A stretch of 64,000 bases of DNA. Source: Stakelama pacifica (GTDB taxonomy: Bacteria; Pseudomonadota; Alphaproteobacteria; Sphingomonadales; Sphingomonadaceae). The translations under genes and the position numbers were made by a program. Positions 52,402 through 62,313 of the stretch are shown piece after piece (the stretch's first letter is position 1; every line of letters starts with the position of its first letter). Location of the stretch: assembly GCF_004361835.1 (NCBI RefSeq), contig NZ_SNWD01000008.1, positions 1 to 64,000 of the forward strand, written 5' to 3'. The notes under the pieces are model-generated. The model was not told the DNA's origin. It made no database searches and saw nothing but the letters and a program-made list of their open reading frames with translations.

Positions 52402-54645
52402 TCACGGCTTCATTGTCGCGGACTCCAGCGTCACGGTAAAGGTCCGGCTGCGATCCTCGGCATCATTGGCCAACGCGAGCGTGTAAGTGCCGCCCGCGAT
52501 CCGCCAGCCGGGCAGGGCGGTGTCATAATCGGCGACGATGCGCGGTTCGGCGGTCAGCGTGACCTTGCGCGTCTCGCCCGGCTTCAGCGTCACGCGCTGA
52601 AAGGCGGCGAGCCGCATCGGCGAATCCGATCCGTCGCGCTTCACATAAAGCTGCGGCACCACCGCGCCTTTGCGCTTGCCGGTGTTCACGACGTCGAATG
52701 TCACCGACGGGACCTTGCCGCCGCTCGCCTGCGCATTGCGATAGGCGAAGCTGGTATAGCTCAAACCATGGCCGAAGGGGAAAAGCGGCTTTTCGCGCTG
52801 CTGTTCATACCAGCGATAGCCGACATTCGCCCCCTCGACATAGTCGACCGGATAGCTTTTGAGCTGATAGTCGGAAGCGTCGGCCGGGTTGGCCGCTGCC
52901 TGCGCCTCAAGGCTGTTGAGCTTGTCGAGCCCGACCGGTTCGGGGCGCGGTGCCTGCGATGCCGAAACGGGGAAGGTGATCGGCAGGCGACCCGAGGGGT
53001 TGGCCTTGCCCGTCAGAATGTCGGCAATTGCCTCACCGCCGCGCTGGCCGGGATACCATGCCTCGACCACGGCGGGCACCTTGTCGATCCATGGCATGGT
53101 GACCGGACCACCGGTTTCGAGCACGGCGATCGTGTGGGGCTGCGCCGCAGCGACTGCCGAGATCAGGTCGTCCTGATGATAAGGCAGCGACAGATTGACT
53201 GCATCCTGCGCCTCGGTCGTCCATTGCACCGCGAAAACGATGGCGACATCGGCTTCGGCCGCAGCCTTTTTCGCGCCCTCTACATCGCGCTGATCGACAA
53301 AGGTGATCTGGATGCCGGGCATCGCCTTGCGCAGCGCGTCCAGCGGAGAGGAAGCGTGATAGGTGATCCGGGCGAAGGACGATGCCGCGCCCGATCCCAG
53401 CGGGATTTCGATGGGAGCACCGCCGACCGAGCGCACCTGACTCGACCCGCCGCCCGAAAGGACGCCGACATCCGCATGGCCGCCGATCACAGCGATTTTT
53501 TTGACGCCTGACAGGGGCAGCAGATCGCCCTCATTCTTGAGCAGAACGATGCCCGCTTCCGCAGCGCGCCGCGCAACTTCGGCGTGCGCGGCGTAGTCGA
53601 TTTTTTGCGCCTTGGCGGGGACCGGATGGTCGAATGCGCCGGAGGAAATCAGGCCGGTCAGATAGCGCGCGACCATATCGTCGAGCCGCGCCTCACGGAC
53701 CTTGCCGTCGGCGACCGCCGCTTTCAGCGGTGCACCGAAATAGATTTGCTTGTCGAGCTCCTGTCCCGATTCCTGATCGAGTCCGGCATTGGCGGCCTTT
53801 ACGGTTGAATGCACTGCGCCCCAGTCGCTCATCACCCAGCCCGGATAGCCCCAGTCGGTTTTCAGAATATCGGTGAGCAAATGCTTGCTTTCGCAGGCAT
53901 AATCGCCGTTCACCTGATTATAAGCGCACATCACCGAAGCGGGATTGCCGCGCTCGATACCGATTTCAAAGGCGAGCAGGTCGCTCATCCGCAGCGCAGC
54001 TTCGTCGATCCGGGCATCGAGCACCATGCGCCCGGTTTCCTGCGAATTGAGCGCGAAATGCTTGATCGTGGAGACGATATGGTTGCTCTGAACGCCCGAA
54101 ATTGCGGCGCCCGCCATTTCGCCGGCGAGCAGCGGATCTTCGCCCAGATATTCGAAATTGCGCCCGTTCCACGGATCGCGCGTCAGGTTGACGCCGCCAG
54201 CGAGCAGCACGTTGAACCGCTTGGCGCGCGCTTCCGCACCGATCATCGCGCCGCCGGCATGGGCGATTTCAGGATCGAAGCTGGCGGCGGTGGCAAGGCC
54301 GGAGGGAAGGGCGGTCGCGACATCGCCTTTGCGCTGCTCAACCTGATTGGCGACGCCGAGCGAGGCATCGCTCTCTCGCACGGTAGGAATGCCGAGGCGC
54401 GGGATGCCGTCGATATGGCCCGCTGAGGGGATCAGTTCCTGATCGGTCTTGCCTGCCGCCATCGGCGGAAACAGGCCGTGGACCAGCGAAAGCTTCTCCT
54501 CCAGCGTCATCTTAGCGACGAGCGCGTCGGCACGCGCCCGCGCCTGTTGCGCGTTTTCCGCGGGTTCCTCAGCGTGCAGCACGGCAGGTGCGGCAACCGC
54601 GATTACCCAGGATGCGGCAAATGCCAGCCTCATCGATTTTCCCAT
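52402..54645 (-). CDS. GH3 family beta-glucosidase, exported
   Basis: The 747-residue enzyme has a signal peptide (LAFAASWVIAVAAPAVLHA), a GH3 N-terminal barrel with the nucleophile aspartate in WVMSDWGAVH (about residue 277), a C-terminal GH3 domain (KIAVIGGHADVGVLSGGGSSQV; FAVQWTTEAQDAVNLSLP) and a fibronectin type III-like end (ASGGKVPSVTFDVVNTGKRKGAVVPQLY). It should cut beta-linked glucosides or related sugars in the periplasm. ATG at 54645 has AAGGG upstream. It is divergent from the TonB-dependent receptor gene across a 146-base control region, and operonic with the MFS gene. Confidence 0.92.
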   Translation of the reverse strand: MGKSMRLAFAASWVIAVAAPAVLHAEEPAENAQQARARADALVAKMTLEEKLSLVHGLFPPMAAGKTDQELIPSAGHIDGIPRLGIPTVRESDASLGVANQVEQRKGDVATALPSGLATAASFDPEIAHAGGAMIGAEARAKRFNVLLAGGVNLTRDPWNGRNFEYLGEDPLLAGEMAGAAISGVQSNHIVSTIKHFALNSQETGRMVLDARIDEAALRMSDLLAFEIGIERGNPASVMCAYNQVNGDYACESKHLLTDILKTDWGYPGWVMSDWGAVHSTVKAANAGLDQESGQELDKQIYFGAPLKAAVADGKVREARLDDMVARYLTGLISSGAFDHPVPAKAQKIDYAAHAEVARRAAEAGIVLLKNEGDLLPLSGVKKIAVIGGHADVGVLSGGGSSQVRSVGGAPIEIPLGSGAASSFARITYHASSPLDALRKAMPGIQITFVDQRDVEGAKKAAAEADVAIVFAVQWTTEAQDAVNLSLPYHQDDLISAVAAAQPHTIAVLETGGPVTMPWIDKVPAVVEAWYPGQRGGEAIADILTGKANPSGRLPITFPVSASQAPRPEPVGLDKLNSLEAQAAANPADASDYQLKSYPVDYVEGANVGYRWYEQQREKPLFPFGHGLSYTSFAYRNAQASGGKVPSVTFDVVNTGKRKGAVVPQLYVKRDGSDSPMRLAAFQRVTLKPGETRKVTLTAEPRIVADYDTALPGWRIAGGTYTLALANDAEDRSRTFTVTLESATMKP

Positions 54646-54704
54646 GTTCAGGCCCTTGCTCACCTTGTTGAAACTGCCCGGCTATTGCCGGTGAATACGG
54701 TTAC

Positions 54705-54745
54705 TTGACAGCGCCGAAGAAACTGCGCAAGTGAACGTTATCAAT
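54705..54745. promoter_or_regulatory. control region between GH3 and TonB receptor genes
   Basis: TTGACA at 54705 may be a -35 box of the receptor gene. Downstream, GTGAACGTTATCA (54731-54743) centred on AACGTT looks like a LacI-family operator half-palindrome. The LacI gene at the end of this locus makes that plausible. Confidence 0.3.
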
Positions 54746-54791
54746 TTCGAGACGCGGAATATACCGCGCCGTTTACATGGGGAGGAATGAT

Positions 54792-57700
54792 ATGCGTAGC
54801 GTACACGCGCGCACTTTTTCGCGTTTGATTCTCGGTGCTTCCACGCTGGCGCTTGCGACGGTGCCGTTCGCCGCACAGGCCCAGGAAACGCCCACATCCT
54901 CGACCATGGGTCAGCCGGGTGATTCGGCAATCCAGAACGATGGTCAGGCCGAAACCGATACGACAGTAACGACTCAGCCGGTTCAGGCGGCAGGTGCGAC
55001 GCAAGCCGCGGATGCGGCGCAGGACATCGTCGTTACCGGCATCCGCGCGAGCCTTCGCGAATCGATGAATATTAAGCGCGAGGCGCAGGGTATCGTCGAT
55101 GCGATTTCGGCGGAGGATATCGGCAAATTCCCCGACACGAACCTCGCCGAATCGCTTCAGCGCATCACCGGCGTTTCGATCGACCGCAACAATGGCGAAG
55201 GGTCGAAGGTAACGGTTCGTGGTTTCGGTCCTGAGTTCAATCTGGTCCTGCTCAACGGCCGCCAGATGCCCACTTCCGATATCGGCAGTGGCTTCGGTGC
55301 GCCTGCGTCACGCTCGTTCGATTTCGCGAATCTTGCCTCGGAAGGCGTTAAGGCGCTGGAAGTCTATAAATCGGGCCGTGCCACAGTTGAAACCGGCGGT
55401 ATCGGTTCGACGATCAACATCCTCACCCCGCGTCCGTTCGACAAGCCCGGCCTGCGCGGCAGCGTTGCGGTAAAAGGAATTTTGGATACGTCGCGCAACG
55501 GCAAGGATCCGATCACGCCGGAAGTGTCCGGCATTATCAGCGATACGTTCGCCGATGAACGCATCGGCATATTGCTGGTCGGCAACTATTCGCGTCGTAA
55601 AGCGAGCACCAATTCCGCCAATATCGGGGAATGGCGCGACGGCTATCTGGGCAGCGAAAATGGTTGGGGATCGCTTCCGACCGAGGGCGACCCGCGCTAT
55701 GCCAATATCACCAATCGCCCGGGTCCGAACGATGTCTATCAGGTGCCGCAAAGCGCGTCGTACAATCTCAACGATATCGATCGTGAGCGGATCAACGGTC
55801 AGGCGGTGTTGCAATTCCGGCCGATCGACAGCCTGACCGCGACGATCGATTACACCTATTCGCGCTTTGAGCTGGAAACGCACAACAGCAATGTCGGTAT
55901 CTATTACAACCATGCCGATACCAGCAGCGCATGGGGCGACGGGCCGATCGCCGATCCGATCTTCTATTCCGAACATTTCCAGCCGCAGGAAAATAAGGAC
56001 CTTTCCTATTCGGGCGCGCTGACCAAGGTGAAGAATGAGAACAAGTCGCTTGGCGGCAATCTGCAATGGGATGCGCCGGGAGGCGTGACGATCACGCTGG
56101 ATGCGCATCATTCGACGGCGGAATCGAAGCCGGGAAGCAAGTATGGCAATAGCCAGTCGGTCGGCACTGCGATTTTCGGAGTCGAAGATCAGTCGATCAA
56201 TTTCCAGAATGAATTTCCGATCATTTCGGCATCGTTCTACCCCGGTATCGATCCGCTCGATGCATCGCTGATCCATGCGACCGGCAATGTGTTCCGCAAT
56301 TCCTATTTCAAGGATCGGATCAATCAGGTTCAGCTAGCCGGTCATTACGACCATCAGGGCGATTTCCTTGATAGCCTCGACTGGGGCGTGTCCTATGTCG
56401 ATAACAAGGTCCGCTCGGCCTATGGTTATATCCAGAACGATACCTGGGGCGGCCTCGGCGGTCCCGATGGCAACGAGCTGATTCCCGACGATATATTCTC
56501 GCTGGAAACCATTTCGGACAAATTTCCGGGCCTGAAGGGCGTCGGGGCCGACGGGATGATCAACCAGTTCTATACGTTTGATTTCGATCGTCTCGTGCCG
56601 CTGCTCGATCAGCAATTCGGGATTTGCGGCGGTGACGGAGACTGCCTCGCGCCGTATAATACCGACCGGCGTATTCGCGAAAAGACGATCGCCCCCTTCG
56701 TTCAGGTGGCGACCAAATTCGACATCGCAAACCGGTCTGCGCATCTGATTGCAGGCCTACGGTACGAAGAAACCACCGTGGATTCCTCTGCGCTGGTGCC
56801 GACCCCTGTCGGAACGCAATGGGTTTCGGCGAACGAATTCAATATTCAATTCGCAGGGGCCGGGCAGTTTACCCGGTTCAAGGGCAGCTATCAGAACTGG
56901 CTGCCTGCGGTCGATTTCGATATCGAGCCGATGCGCGATGTAAAGCTGCGCGCTTCGTACAGCCACACCATCACCCGCGCGGATTATGGAAGCCTTCAGG
57001 GCGGGCGGACGCTCGACCAGCTTTTCCGTATCGCGAACGGAACCGGTGGTCAGGGTAATCCGGGCCTGCTGCCCTATAAGTCGAAGAATATCGATCTGTC
57101 GGCCGAGTGGTATTACGGGCCGTCAAGCTATGTGTCGGTCGGCTATTTCCATAAGGACGTGTCGAACTTCATCGGGTCCGACCGGTTCGATACGACCGCT
57201 TTCGGTCTGACGAATCCGGGGCAGGGGCCGCGTGCTGATGCTGCGCGGGCAGCGCTGGGGCCGACGGCGACTTCCACGGATATCCGCAATTATATCGCCG
57301 CGAACTTCACCGAAGGCGTGTTCACCAACGATCAGGGCCAGCTGATCATTCAGGGCCTGCCTGAAGACGATCCGCTGAACTTCCAGATCACGCAGCCGGT
57401 CAACAGCGACCAGACCGCAGCGCTGCACGGCTGGGAATTCGCGGTTCAGCACAGCTTCTGGGATACCGGCTTCGGCGTGATCCTGAACTACACGATCGTC
57501 AACGGCGATGCGGTGTACGACAATACGCAGCCTGCGAGCGTTACCCAGTTCGCGCTGACCGGGCTCAGCGACAGTGCCAATGCGGTGGCGTTCTATGACA
57601 AGGGGCCGATTCAGGCGCGCGTTGCCTATAACTGGCGTGACAAATTCCTGCAGGGAAGCGGGCCTAACCCGACCTATATCGAAGCCTATGGTCAGGTCGA

Positions 57701-57863
57701 TGCCAGCGCGAGCTATGAGTTCATGCCCGGCCTCACCGTGTTCGGAGAGGCAATCAACCTGACCGGCGCGAGCCGTCGCGGTCATACCCGGTCGGATGCT
57801 TATGTGACCTTCATCTCCCCCGGCTTTGCGCGCTATTCGGCGGGTGTTCGATACGCCTTCTGA
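54792..57863 (+). CDS. TonB-dependent receptor (Xanthomonas/Caulobacter type)
   Basis: The 1023-residue outer membrane receptor has a signal peptide (LILGASTLALATVPFAAQAQ), a TonB-box segment (QDIVVTGIRASLRESM), a plug with SAEDIGKFPDTNLAESLQRITGVSIDRNNGEGSKVTVRGFGPEFNLVLLNGRQ, and a large beta-barrel ending GVRYAF. It belongs to the branch with TIGR01782-like features, which usually takes up carbohydrates. The start at 54792 has GGGGAGG six bases upstream. It leads the plus-strand set receptor-SapC-cupin-halogenase-LacI and is divergent from the glycosidase. Confidence 0.94.
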   Translation: MRSVHARTFSRLILGASTLALATVPFAAQAQETPTSSTMGQPGDSAIQNDGQAETDTTVTTQPVQAAGATQAADAAQDIVVTGIRASLRESMNIKREAQGIVDAISAEDIGKFPDTNLAESLQRITGVSIDRNNGEGSKVTVRGFGPEFNLVLLNGRQMPTSDIGSGFGAPASRSFDFANLASEGVKALEVYKSGRATVETGGIGSTINILTPRPFDKPGLRGSVAVKGILDTSRNGKDPITPEVSGIISDTFADERIGILLVGNYSRRKASTNSANIGEWRDGYLGSENGWGSLPTEGDPRYANITNRPGPNDVYQVPQSASYNLNDIDRERINGQAVLQFRPIDSLTATIDYTYSRFELETHNSNVGIYYNHADTSSAWGDGPIADPIFYSEHFQPQENKDLSYSGALTKVKNENKSLGGNLQWDAPGGVTITLDAHHSTAESKPGSKYGNSQSVGTAIFGVEDQSINFQNEFPIISASFYPGIDPLDASLIHATGNVFRNSYFKDRINQVQLAGHYDHQGDFLDSLDWGVSYVDNKVRSAYGYIQNDTWGGLGGPDGNELIPDDIFSLETISDKFPGLKGVGADGMINQFYTFDFDRLVPLLDQQFGICGGDGDCLAPYNTDRRIREKTIAPFVQVATKFDIANRSAHLIAGLRYEETTVDSSALVPTPVGTQWVSANEFNIQFAGAGQFTRFKGSYQNWLPAVDFDIEPMRDVKLRASYSHTITRADYGSLQGGRTLDQLFRIANGTGGQGNPGLLPYKSKNIDLSAEWYYGPSSYVSVGYFHKDVSNFIGSDRFDTTAFGLTNPGQGPRADAARAALGPTATSTDIRNYIAANFTEGVFTNDQGQLIIQGLPEDDPLNFQITQPVNSDQTAALHGWEFAVQHSFWDTGFGVILNYTIVNGDAVYDNTQPASVTQFALTGLSDSANAVAFYDKGPIQARVAYNWRDKFLQGSGPNPTYIEAYGQVDASASYEFMPGLTVFGEAINLTGASRRGHTRSDAYVTFISPGFARYSAGVRYAF

Positions 57864-57886
57864 TTGCGGCATCGCCGATCAAAGAA

Positions 57887-57925
57887 CGAAAGGGGGTATG
57901 CTATGCGTGACCATATCCCCTTTCG
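57887..57925 (+). terminator. hairpin after the TonB receptor gene
   Basis: CGAAAGGGGG and CCCCTTTCG form a stem with a further GTATG/CATAT section. No long T-run follows, so it may only reduce read-through into sapC. Confidence 0.5.
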
Positions 57926-58007
57926 GCACCTTCGCCGAGGCCAAGGACATGGCTTGACGCGCCATGGCCTGGCGGGTTTACTTTTCAAAAGGGTCAACGC
58001 GTAGTTC

Positions 58008-58727
58008 ATGTCCGATCATCAGCCAGTCACTCCCCAATCGCACGGCAAACTGAAGGTGCATGCCGGTCGGGGTGCCGTATTTGGCGATGCGGTGATGTGC
58101 TGCGTCACCGTGGCGGAGGAATTCCGCCGGGTGCAGAATGAATATCCGATCCTGTTTCGCCTGAATCCGGAGCGCGACAGCTTTGCCGCCATGGCATTGT
58201 TCGGGTTTCAGGACGGTGAAAATCTGTTCCTGAACGGTGATCGGTGGGAAGCGCGCTATCGCCCGCTGGCGATGGATATTCAGCCGTTCCTGATCGGACG
58301 CCCGTCGCCGGAATCTGAGGAGCGGCAGGTACATATCGACATGGCGAGCCCGCGCATTGCGTCGGGACCGGAGGGCATCGCGATCTTCGACGATGCGAAC
58401 CAGCCGACTGCCTATCTGGAGCGGGTGATCGAGCAACTGGGACAGCTCGATACCGGCTATGCGCGCATGGGCGACTTCATCGCTGCGCTGCGCCGCTATG
58501 ATCTGCTCGAACCGCTGGCGGTGGAAATCCCGCTCAGTGACGGTTCGACCAATCGCCTGATCGGATTCCACACGATCAATGAGGATCGGGTACAGGCGCT
58601 CGATGCCGCCGCGCTGGGCGATCTGCATGGCGCGGGCCATTTGATGCCGATCTTCATGGCGATCGCGTCCATGTCCAATTTCGACGATCTGATCCGGCGC
58701 AAAAATGCCAGGCAGGGCGGTGGCTGA
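58008..58727 (+). CDS. SapC family protein
   Basis: This 239-residue protein matches the SapC family (PF07277), seen often downstream of TonB-dependent receptors in Caulobacter, Xanthomonas and sphingomonads. Blocks present: AVFGDAVMCCVTVAEEFRRVQNEYPILFR, FAAMALFGFQDGENLFLNGDRWEARYRPLAMDIQPFLIG and FHTINEDRVQALDAAALGDLHGAGHLMPIFMAIASM. It has no signal peptide, so a cytoplasmic role is likely. Its exact function is unknown. The next gene overlaps its end by 23 bases. Confidence 0.87.
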   Translation: MSDHQPVTPQSHGKLKVHAGRGAVFGDAVMCCVTVAEEFRRVQNEYPILFRLNPERDSFAAMALFGFQDGENLFLNGDRWEARYRPLAMDIQPFLIGRPSPESEERQVHIDMASPRIASGPEGIAIFDDANQPTAYLERVIEQLGQLDTGYARMGDFIAALRRYDLLEPLAVEIPLSDGSTNRLIGFHTINEDRVQALDAAALGDLHGAGHLMPIFMAIASMSNFDDLIRRKNARQGGG

Positions 58728-59751
58728 GGCAGACCCCGGTATCTTCGCCGCGCTTCAGCCGGTAGAGGAACGGCAGGTCGCCGACGCGAGCGAACTTGAC
58801 GCTGCGCTTCGTGAGGCTGACCGGCCGTTCGTCGTTCGCGATCTGGTTTCCGACTGGCCGCTCGTTGCAGCTGCCAACCGGTCGCCGGGCGAAGCACGGC
58901 GCTATCTGCTCGATCATGCCCGAGACATGGACTTCACCGTTTCGACCGGAGAGTCGGGATCGAACGGGCGGATGTTTTATGACGAGGCGATGGGGATGAA
59001 CTTCCGCACGCTGCGCGCAAAGCTTCCCGAAATCTTCGCGCGGATGGAGGCGGAGGAGGGGAAGCCCGATGCGCATCCGCTTTATATCGCCTCGACCGAT
59101 ATGCACCGCTTCTTTGAAGGACTGGCTGAGGCGAACAGCATCGACCTTGCGGGGCGAAAGACGCTCGACGGCATCTGGATCGGCACCCCGACACGCATCG
59201 CCGCGCATAATGATTTTCCCGACAATCTGGCGTGTGTGGCGGCGGGGCAGCGGCGCTTCACGCTCTTCCCGCCCGATCAGTTCCGCAACCTCTATCCCGG
59301 CCCGATCGACAATACGCCCGCAGGCCGCGCAATCAGCATGGTGGATTTCCATGCACCGGATTTCGAGCGCTTTCCAAAATTCCGCGAGGCGCTCGATCAT
59401 GCGCTGGTGGCGGAGATGGAGCCGGGCGATGCGCTCCATATTCCCTCCATGTGGTGGCACCATGTCGAGGGGCTGTCGCGCTTCAACATCCTCGTCAATT
59501 TCTGGTGGCGCGACACGCCTCGCTGGCTGGGACAGCCGCAGAACGCGCTCAACCTCGCACTGATGGCGATCCGCGACCTGCCTCAGGCGGAGAAGGAGCA
59601 TTGGCGTGATCTGTTCGACCATTATGTGTTCCGCAACCGTGACGAGGACTTCGCCCATATCCCCGAAGACGCGCGCAGCGTGCTCGCGCCGCTGACCCCG
59701 CAAAGCGCCGAACATATTCGCGGCTTCCTCCTTCGGCAGCTCAACCAGTGA
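58705..59751 (+). CDS. JmjC-type cupin-like protein
   Basis: The 348-residue protein has a double-stranded beta-helix of the cupin 8 (JmjC) type, related to Fe(II)/2-oxoglutarate dioxygenases such as factor-inhibiting-HIF. The likely metal ligands are in AAHNDFPDN (HxD) and WWHHVEG (His). Such proteins hydroxylate amino acid side chains, but no substrate is known for members found in TonB receptor loci. It overlaps sapC and its stop overlaps the halogenase GTG start, so the three are translationally coupled. A GTG five codons on (58720) is an alternative start. Confidence 0.85.
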   Translation: MPGRAVAEADPGIFAALQPVEERQVADASELDAALREADRPFVVRDLVSDWPLVAAANRSPGEARRYLLDHARDMDFTVSTGESGSNGRMFYDEAMGMNFRTLRAKLPEIFARMEAEEGKPDAHPLYIASTDMHRFFEGLAEANSIDLAGRKTLDGIWIGTPTRIAAHNDFPDNLACVAAGQRRFTLFPPDQFRNLYPGPIDNTPAGRAISMVDFHAPDFERFPKFREALDHALVAEMEPGDALHIPSMWWHHVEGLSRFNILVNFWWRDTPRWLGQPQNALNLALMAIRDLPQAEKEHWRDLFDHYVFRNRDEDFAHIPEDARSVLAPLTPQSAEHIRGFLLRQLNQ

Positions 59752-61244
59752 AGCCGGTGCAGCGGATCGTGATCGCGGGCGGCGGCACTGCGGGCTGGAT
59801 GGCGGCGGCGGCCATCGCGCATAATATGGGCGAGACGGTCGATCTGACGCTCGTCGAATCGGATGCAATCGGCACGGTGGGCGTGGGAGAATCGACCATC
59901 CCGCCGCTTGCCACCTTCAACCGCGTGATCGGCGTCAAAGAGGCCGATTTCATGGCCGCGACCAATGCCACGTTCAAACTGGGCATCTGGTTCGAAGGCT
60001 GGCGAACGGGAGCGGCGGACGACCGCTATTTCCATTCCTTCGGGATTACCGGGCGCGATCACTGGACGGCCGGGTTTCAGCATTTCTGGCTGCATGGCCG
60101 CGAAAAGGGGCATCACCAGCCCTATGACGATTACTGCCTCGAACTGGTCGCCGCGCGCGAAGAGAAATTCGCGCATCTGCCCGATAATCGGCTGAACTAT
60201 GCCTTTCAGCTCGATGCGACTGCTTATGGCCGCTTCCTGCGCCGCCTTGCCGAACAGAATGGCGCGCGCCGGGTCGAGGGCAGGATCGCCGAGGTCGAGC
60301 TAGACGGGGCGAGCGGCGATATCGCAGCGCTGAAGCTCGAATCGGGCGAGCGGATCGAGGGCGATCTGTTCATCGATTGCACGGGGTTTCGCGCGCTGCT
60401 GATCGACGGCGCGCTCCATGCCGGGTTCGAGGACTGGACGCACTGGCTGCCGTGCGACTCTGCAATCGCGATTCAGACTGAAAGCGGCCGGCCCGCGCCG
60501 CCTTTTACCCGCGCCATGGCGCATGATGCGGGCTGGCAATGGCGCATTCCGTTGCAGCACCGCACGGGAAACGGGCTGGTTTATTGCAGCCGCTATCTGT
60601 CGCGCGACGACGCGCTCGCGCGGATCGAGGGCAATCTGGAGGGCGCGGCGATCACCTCGCCCAATTTCCTGCGCTTCACCACCGGCGCGCGGCGGCGGCA
60701 ATGGCATCGTAATTGCGTCGCAATCGGCCTGTCGGGCGGGTTCATGGAGCCGCTGGAATCGACCAGCATCCATCTGATCCAGCGCGCGATCCTGCGGCTC
60801 ATTCGAATGATGCCCGCCGGCGGCGTCATCAGCGAGCGCGACATTGCCGAATTCAACGATCAGCAATTGCTCGATATGGAGCAGATCCGCGACTTTCTGA
60901 TCCTGCACTATAAAGCGACCGAGCGGCGCGACAGCGCGTTCTGGCGGCATTGCGCGGCGATGGAGATTCCCGACAGCCTTGCCCAAAAAATCGAACTCTT
61001 CCGAGAAACCGGGCGGGTTTTCCGCCGCAACGAGGAGTTGTTCGCGGAAAACAGCTGGGTGCAGGTGATGATGGGGCAGGGGATCGTGCCGCAGCGCTAT
61101 CATCCGATCGCCGCGAAACTGGGCGAGGCCGAACTGGACCGGTTGCTGTCGGGCCTGCGTCAGGATGTGGCACGAACCGTGGCCTCGCTGCCTTCGCATA
61201 CCGATTATATCGCGCGTTATTGCGCGGCTGATACTACCGCCTGA
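59748..61244 (+). CDS. flavin-dependent tryptophan halogenase-like protein
   Basis: The 498-residue flavoprotein has the FAD motif IVIAGGGTAGWMAAAAI, the conserved GVGEST-containing loop (TVGVGESTIPPL), the halogenase WxWxIP-like motif (GWQWRIPLQHRTGNGLVYCS), which blocks monooxygenase activity in true halogenases, and the FKLGIWFEGW segment where the catalytic lysine of PrnA-type enzymes is expected. Members beside SapC and TonB-receptor genes are common in these bacteria, but their substrate is unproven. It lacks any natural-product biosynthetic neighbours. The start is GTG overlapping the cupin gene. Confidence 0.85.
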   Translation: MKPVQRIVIAGGGTAGWMAAAAIAHNMGETVDLTLVESDAIGTVGVGESTIPPLATFNRVIGVKEADFMAATNATFKLGIWFEGWRTGAADDRYFHSFGITGRDHWTAGFQHFWLHGREKGHHQPYDDYCLELVAAREEKFAHLPDNRLNYAFQLDATAYGRFLRRLAEQNGARRVEGRIAEVELDGASGDIAALKLESGERIEGDLFIDCTGFRALLIDGALHAGFEDWTHWLPCDSAIAIQTESGRPAPPFTRAMAHDAGWQWRIPLQHRTGNGLVYCSRYLSRDDALARIEGNLEGAAITSPNFLRFTTGARRRQWHRNCVAIGLSGGFMEPLESTSIHLIQRAILRLIRMMPAGGVISERDIAEFNDQQLLDMEQIRDFLILHYKATERRDSAFWRHCAAMEIPDSLAQKIELFRETGRVFRRNEELFAENSWVQVMMGQGIVPQRYHPIAAKLGEAELDRLLSGLRQDVARTVASLPSHTDYIARYCAADTTA

Positions 61245-61252
61245 TCGATACC

Positions 61253-62308
61253 ATGGCGCGCCGCAAACAAACCGTGACGATCAAACATGTCGCCGCCGAT
61301 GCGGGCGTGTCGCTGCAAACGGTCAGTCGGGTGATCAACAAGGAGCCGAATGTCCGCCCCGCCATGCGCGAGCGGGTGCAGGCGTCGATCGAGAAGCTGG
61401 GCTATGTTCCCTCGATCGCTGCGCAGCGGATGAGCGGGTCGCGCTCCTATCTTATCATGGCGCTCAACGATCGTGAGCGTACCATCGCCGACTGGCGCAA
61501 GCGCGAGGGTACGGACTGGGTCGATCAGATGCTGCTGGGCGGTATGCTGACCTGCGCCGAACATGGCTATCGCCTGATCGTCGAGCTGATCGACACGCAT
61601 AGCGACCATATCGAGCGCGAATTGCTTGGCGCGATCGCCGCGCTGCAACCCGACGGCGTTATTCTCACCCCGCCGCATTCGCAGAATCAGCGGGTGATCG
61701 AACTGCTTCACGATCATGGGATCAGCGTGGCGCGGATCGGCTCGCTTAGCGGTGGTCCGGGACTGCGCTTCACGATGGATGACGAACGCGCCGCGCGGCT
61801 GGCGAGCGAGCATCTGATCGGGCTGGGGCATCGCCGGATCGGCTTCATCGCCGGATCGCCCGAATATGAACTGAGCGCATGGCGCGTCGATGGCTGGCGC
61901 AGCGCGATGCGTGCGGCCGGACTGTCGGACGCCGGATTGTGCGAGGACAGCGATTTCAGTTTCGAATCCGGGCGGCGGGCGGCGCTGGCGCTGCTGGGAG
62001 CGCCGGACCCGGTAACCGCGATCATCGCGAGCAATGAGCAGACCGCGCTTGGCGTGATGGCGGTCGCACGCGAACAGGGGGTGTCGATCCCCGATGACTT
62101 GTCGCTGATCAGCTTCGACGATACGCCGCTGGTCCGCTTCGGCACGCCCGCGCTCACCGCCGTGGCGCAGCCGATCGCCGAAGTGACCGCGCGCGCGGTC
62201 GAAGCGATTATCGAGGATCGTAAAACGAAGGAGACGCTCGACCGGACGGCAGTGGTACCCGCCGGGCTGATCGAGCGCGAATCCACCGCACCGCCGCGCA
62301 AGCGCTGA
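61253..62308 (+). CDS. LacI-family transcriptional regulator
   Basis: The 351-residue regulator has a LacI helix-turn-helix and hinge (TIKHVAADAGVSLQTVSRVINKEPNVRPAMRERVQASIEKLGYVPSIAAQRM, residues about 8-60) and a sugar-binding core (LGHRRIGFIAGSPEYELSAWRVDGWRSAM; DLSLISFDDTP). It begins eight bases after the halogenase stop, closing the plus-strand set that begins with the TonB receptor. It is the likely repressor of the locus, releasing when its sugar is present; a candidate operator lies before the receptor gene. Confidence 0.92.
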   Translation: MARRKQTVTIKHVAADAGVSLQTVSRVINKEPNVRPAMRERVQASIEKLGYVPSIAAQRMSGSRSYLIMALNDRERTIADWRKREGTDWVDQMLLGGMLTCAEHGYRLIVELIDTHSDHIERELLGAIAALQPDGVILTPPHSQNQRVIELLHDHGISVARIGSLSGGPGLRFTMDDERAARLASEHLIGLGHRRIGFIAGSPEYELSAWRVDGWRSAMRAAGLSDAGLCEDSDFSFESGRRAALALLGAPDPVTAIIASNEQTALGVMAVAREQGVSIPDDLSLISFDDTPLVRFGTPALTAVAQPIAEVTARAVEAIIEDRKTKETLDRTAVVPAGLIERESTAPPRKR

Positions 62309-62313
62309 CCGGG

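Noticed and set aside
59748..61244. Natural-product cluster around the halogenase-like gene
   Set aside because: No NRPS, PKS or other biosynthetic gene is near; the neighbours are sugar-uptake genes, so the halogenase label is kept as a family name only.
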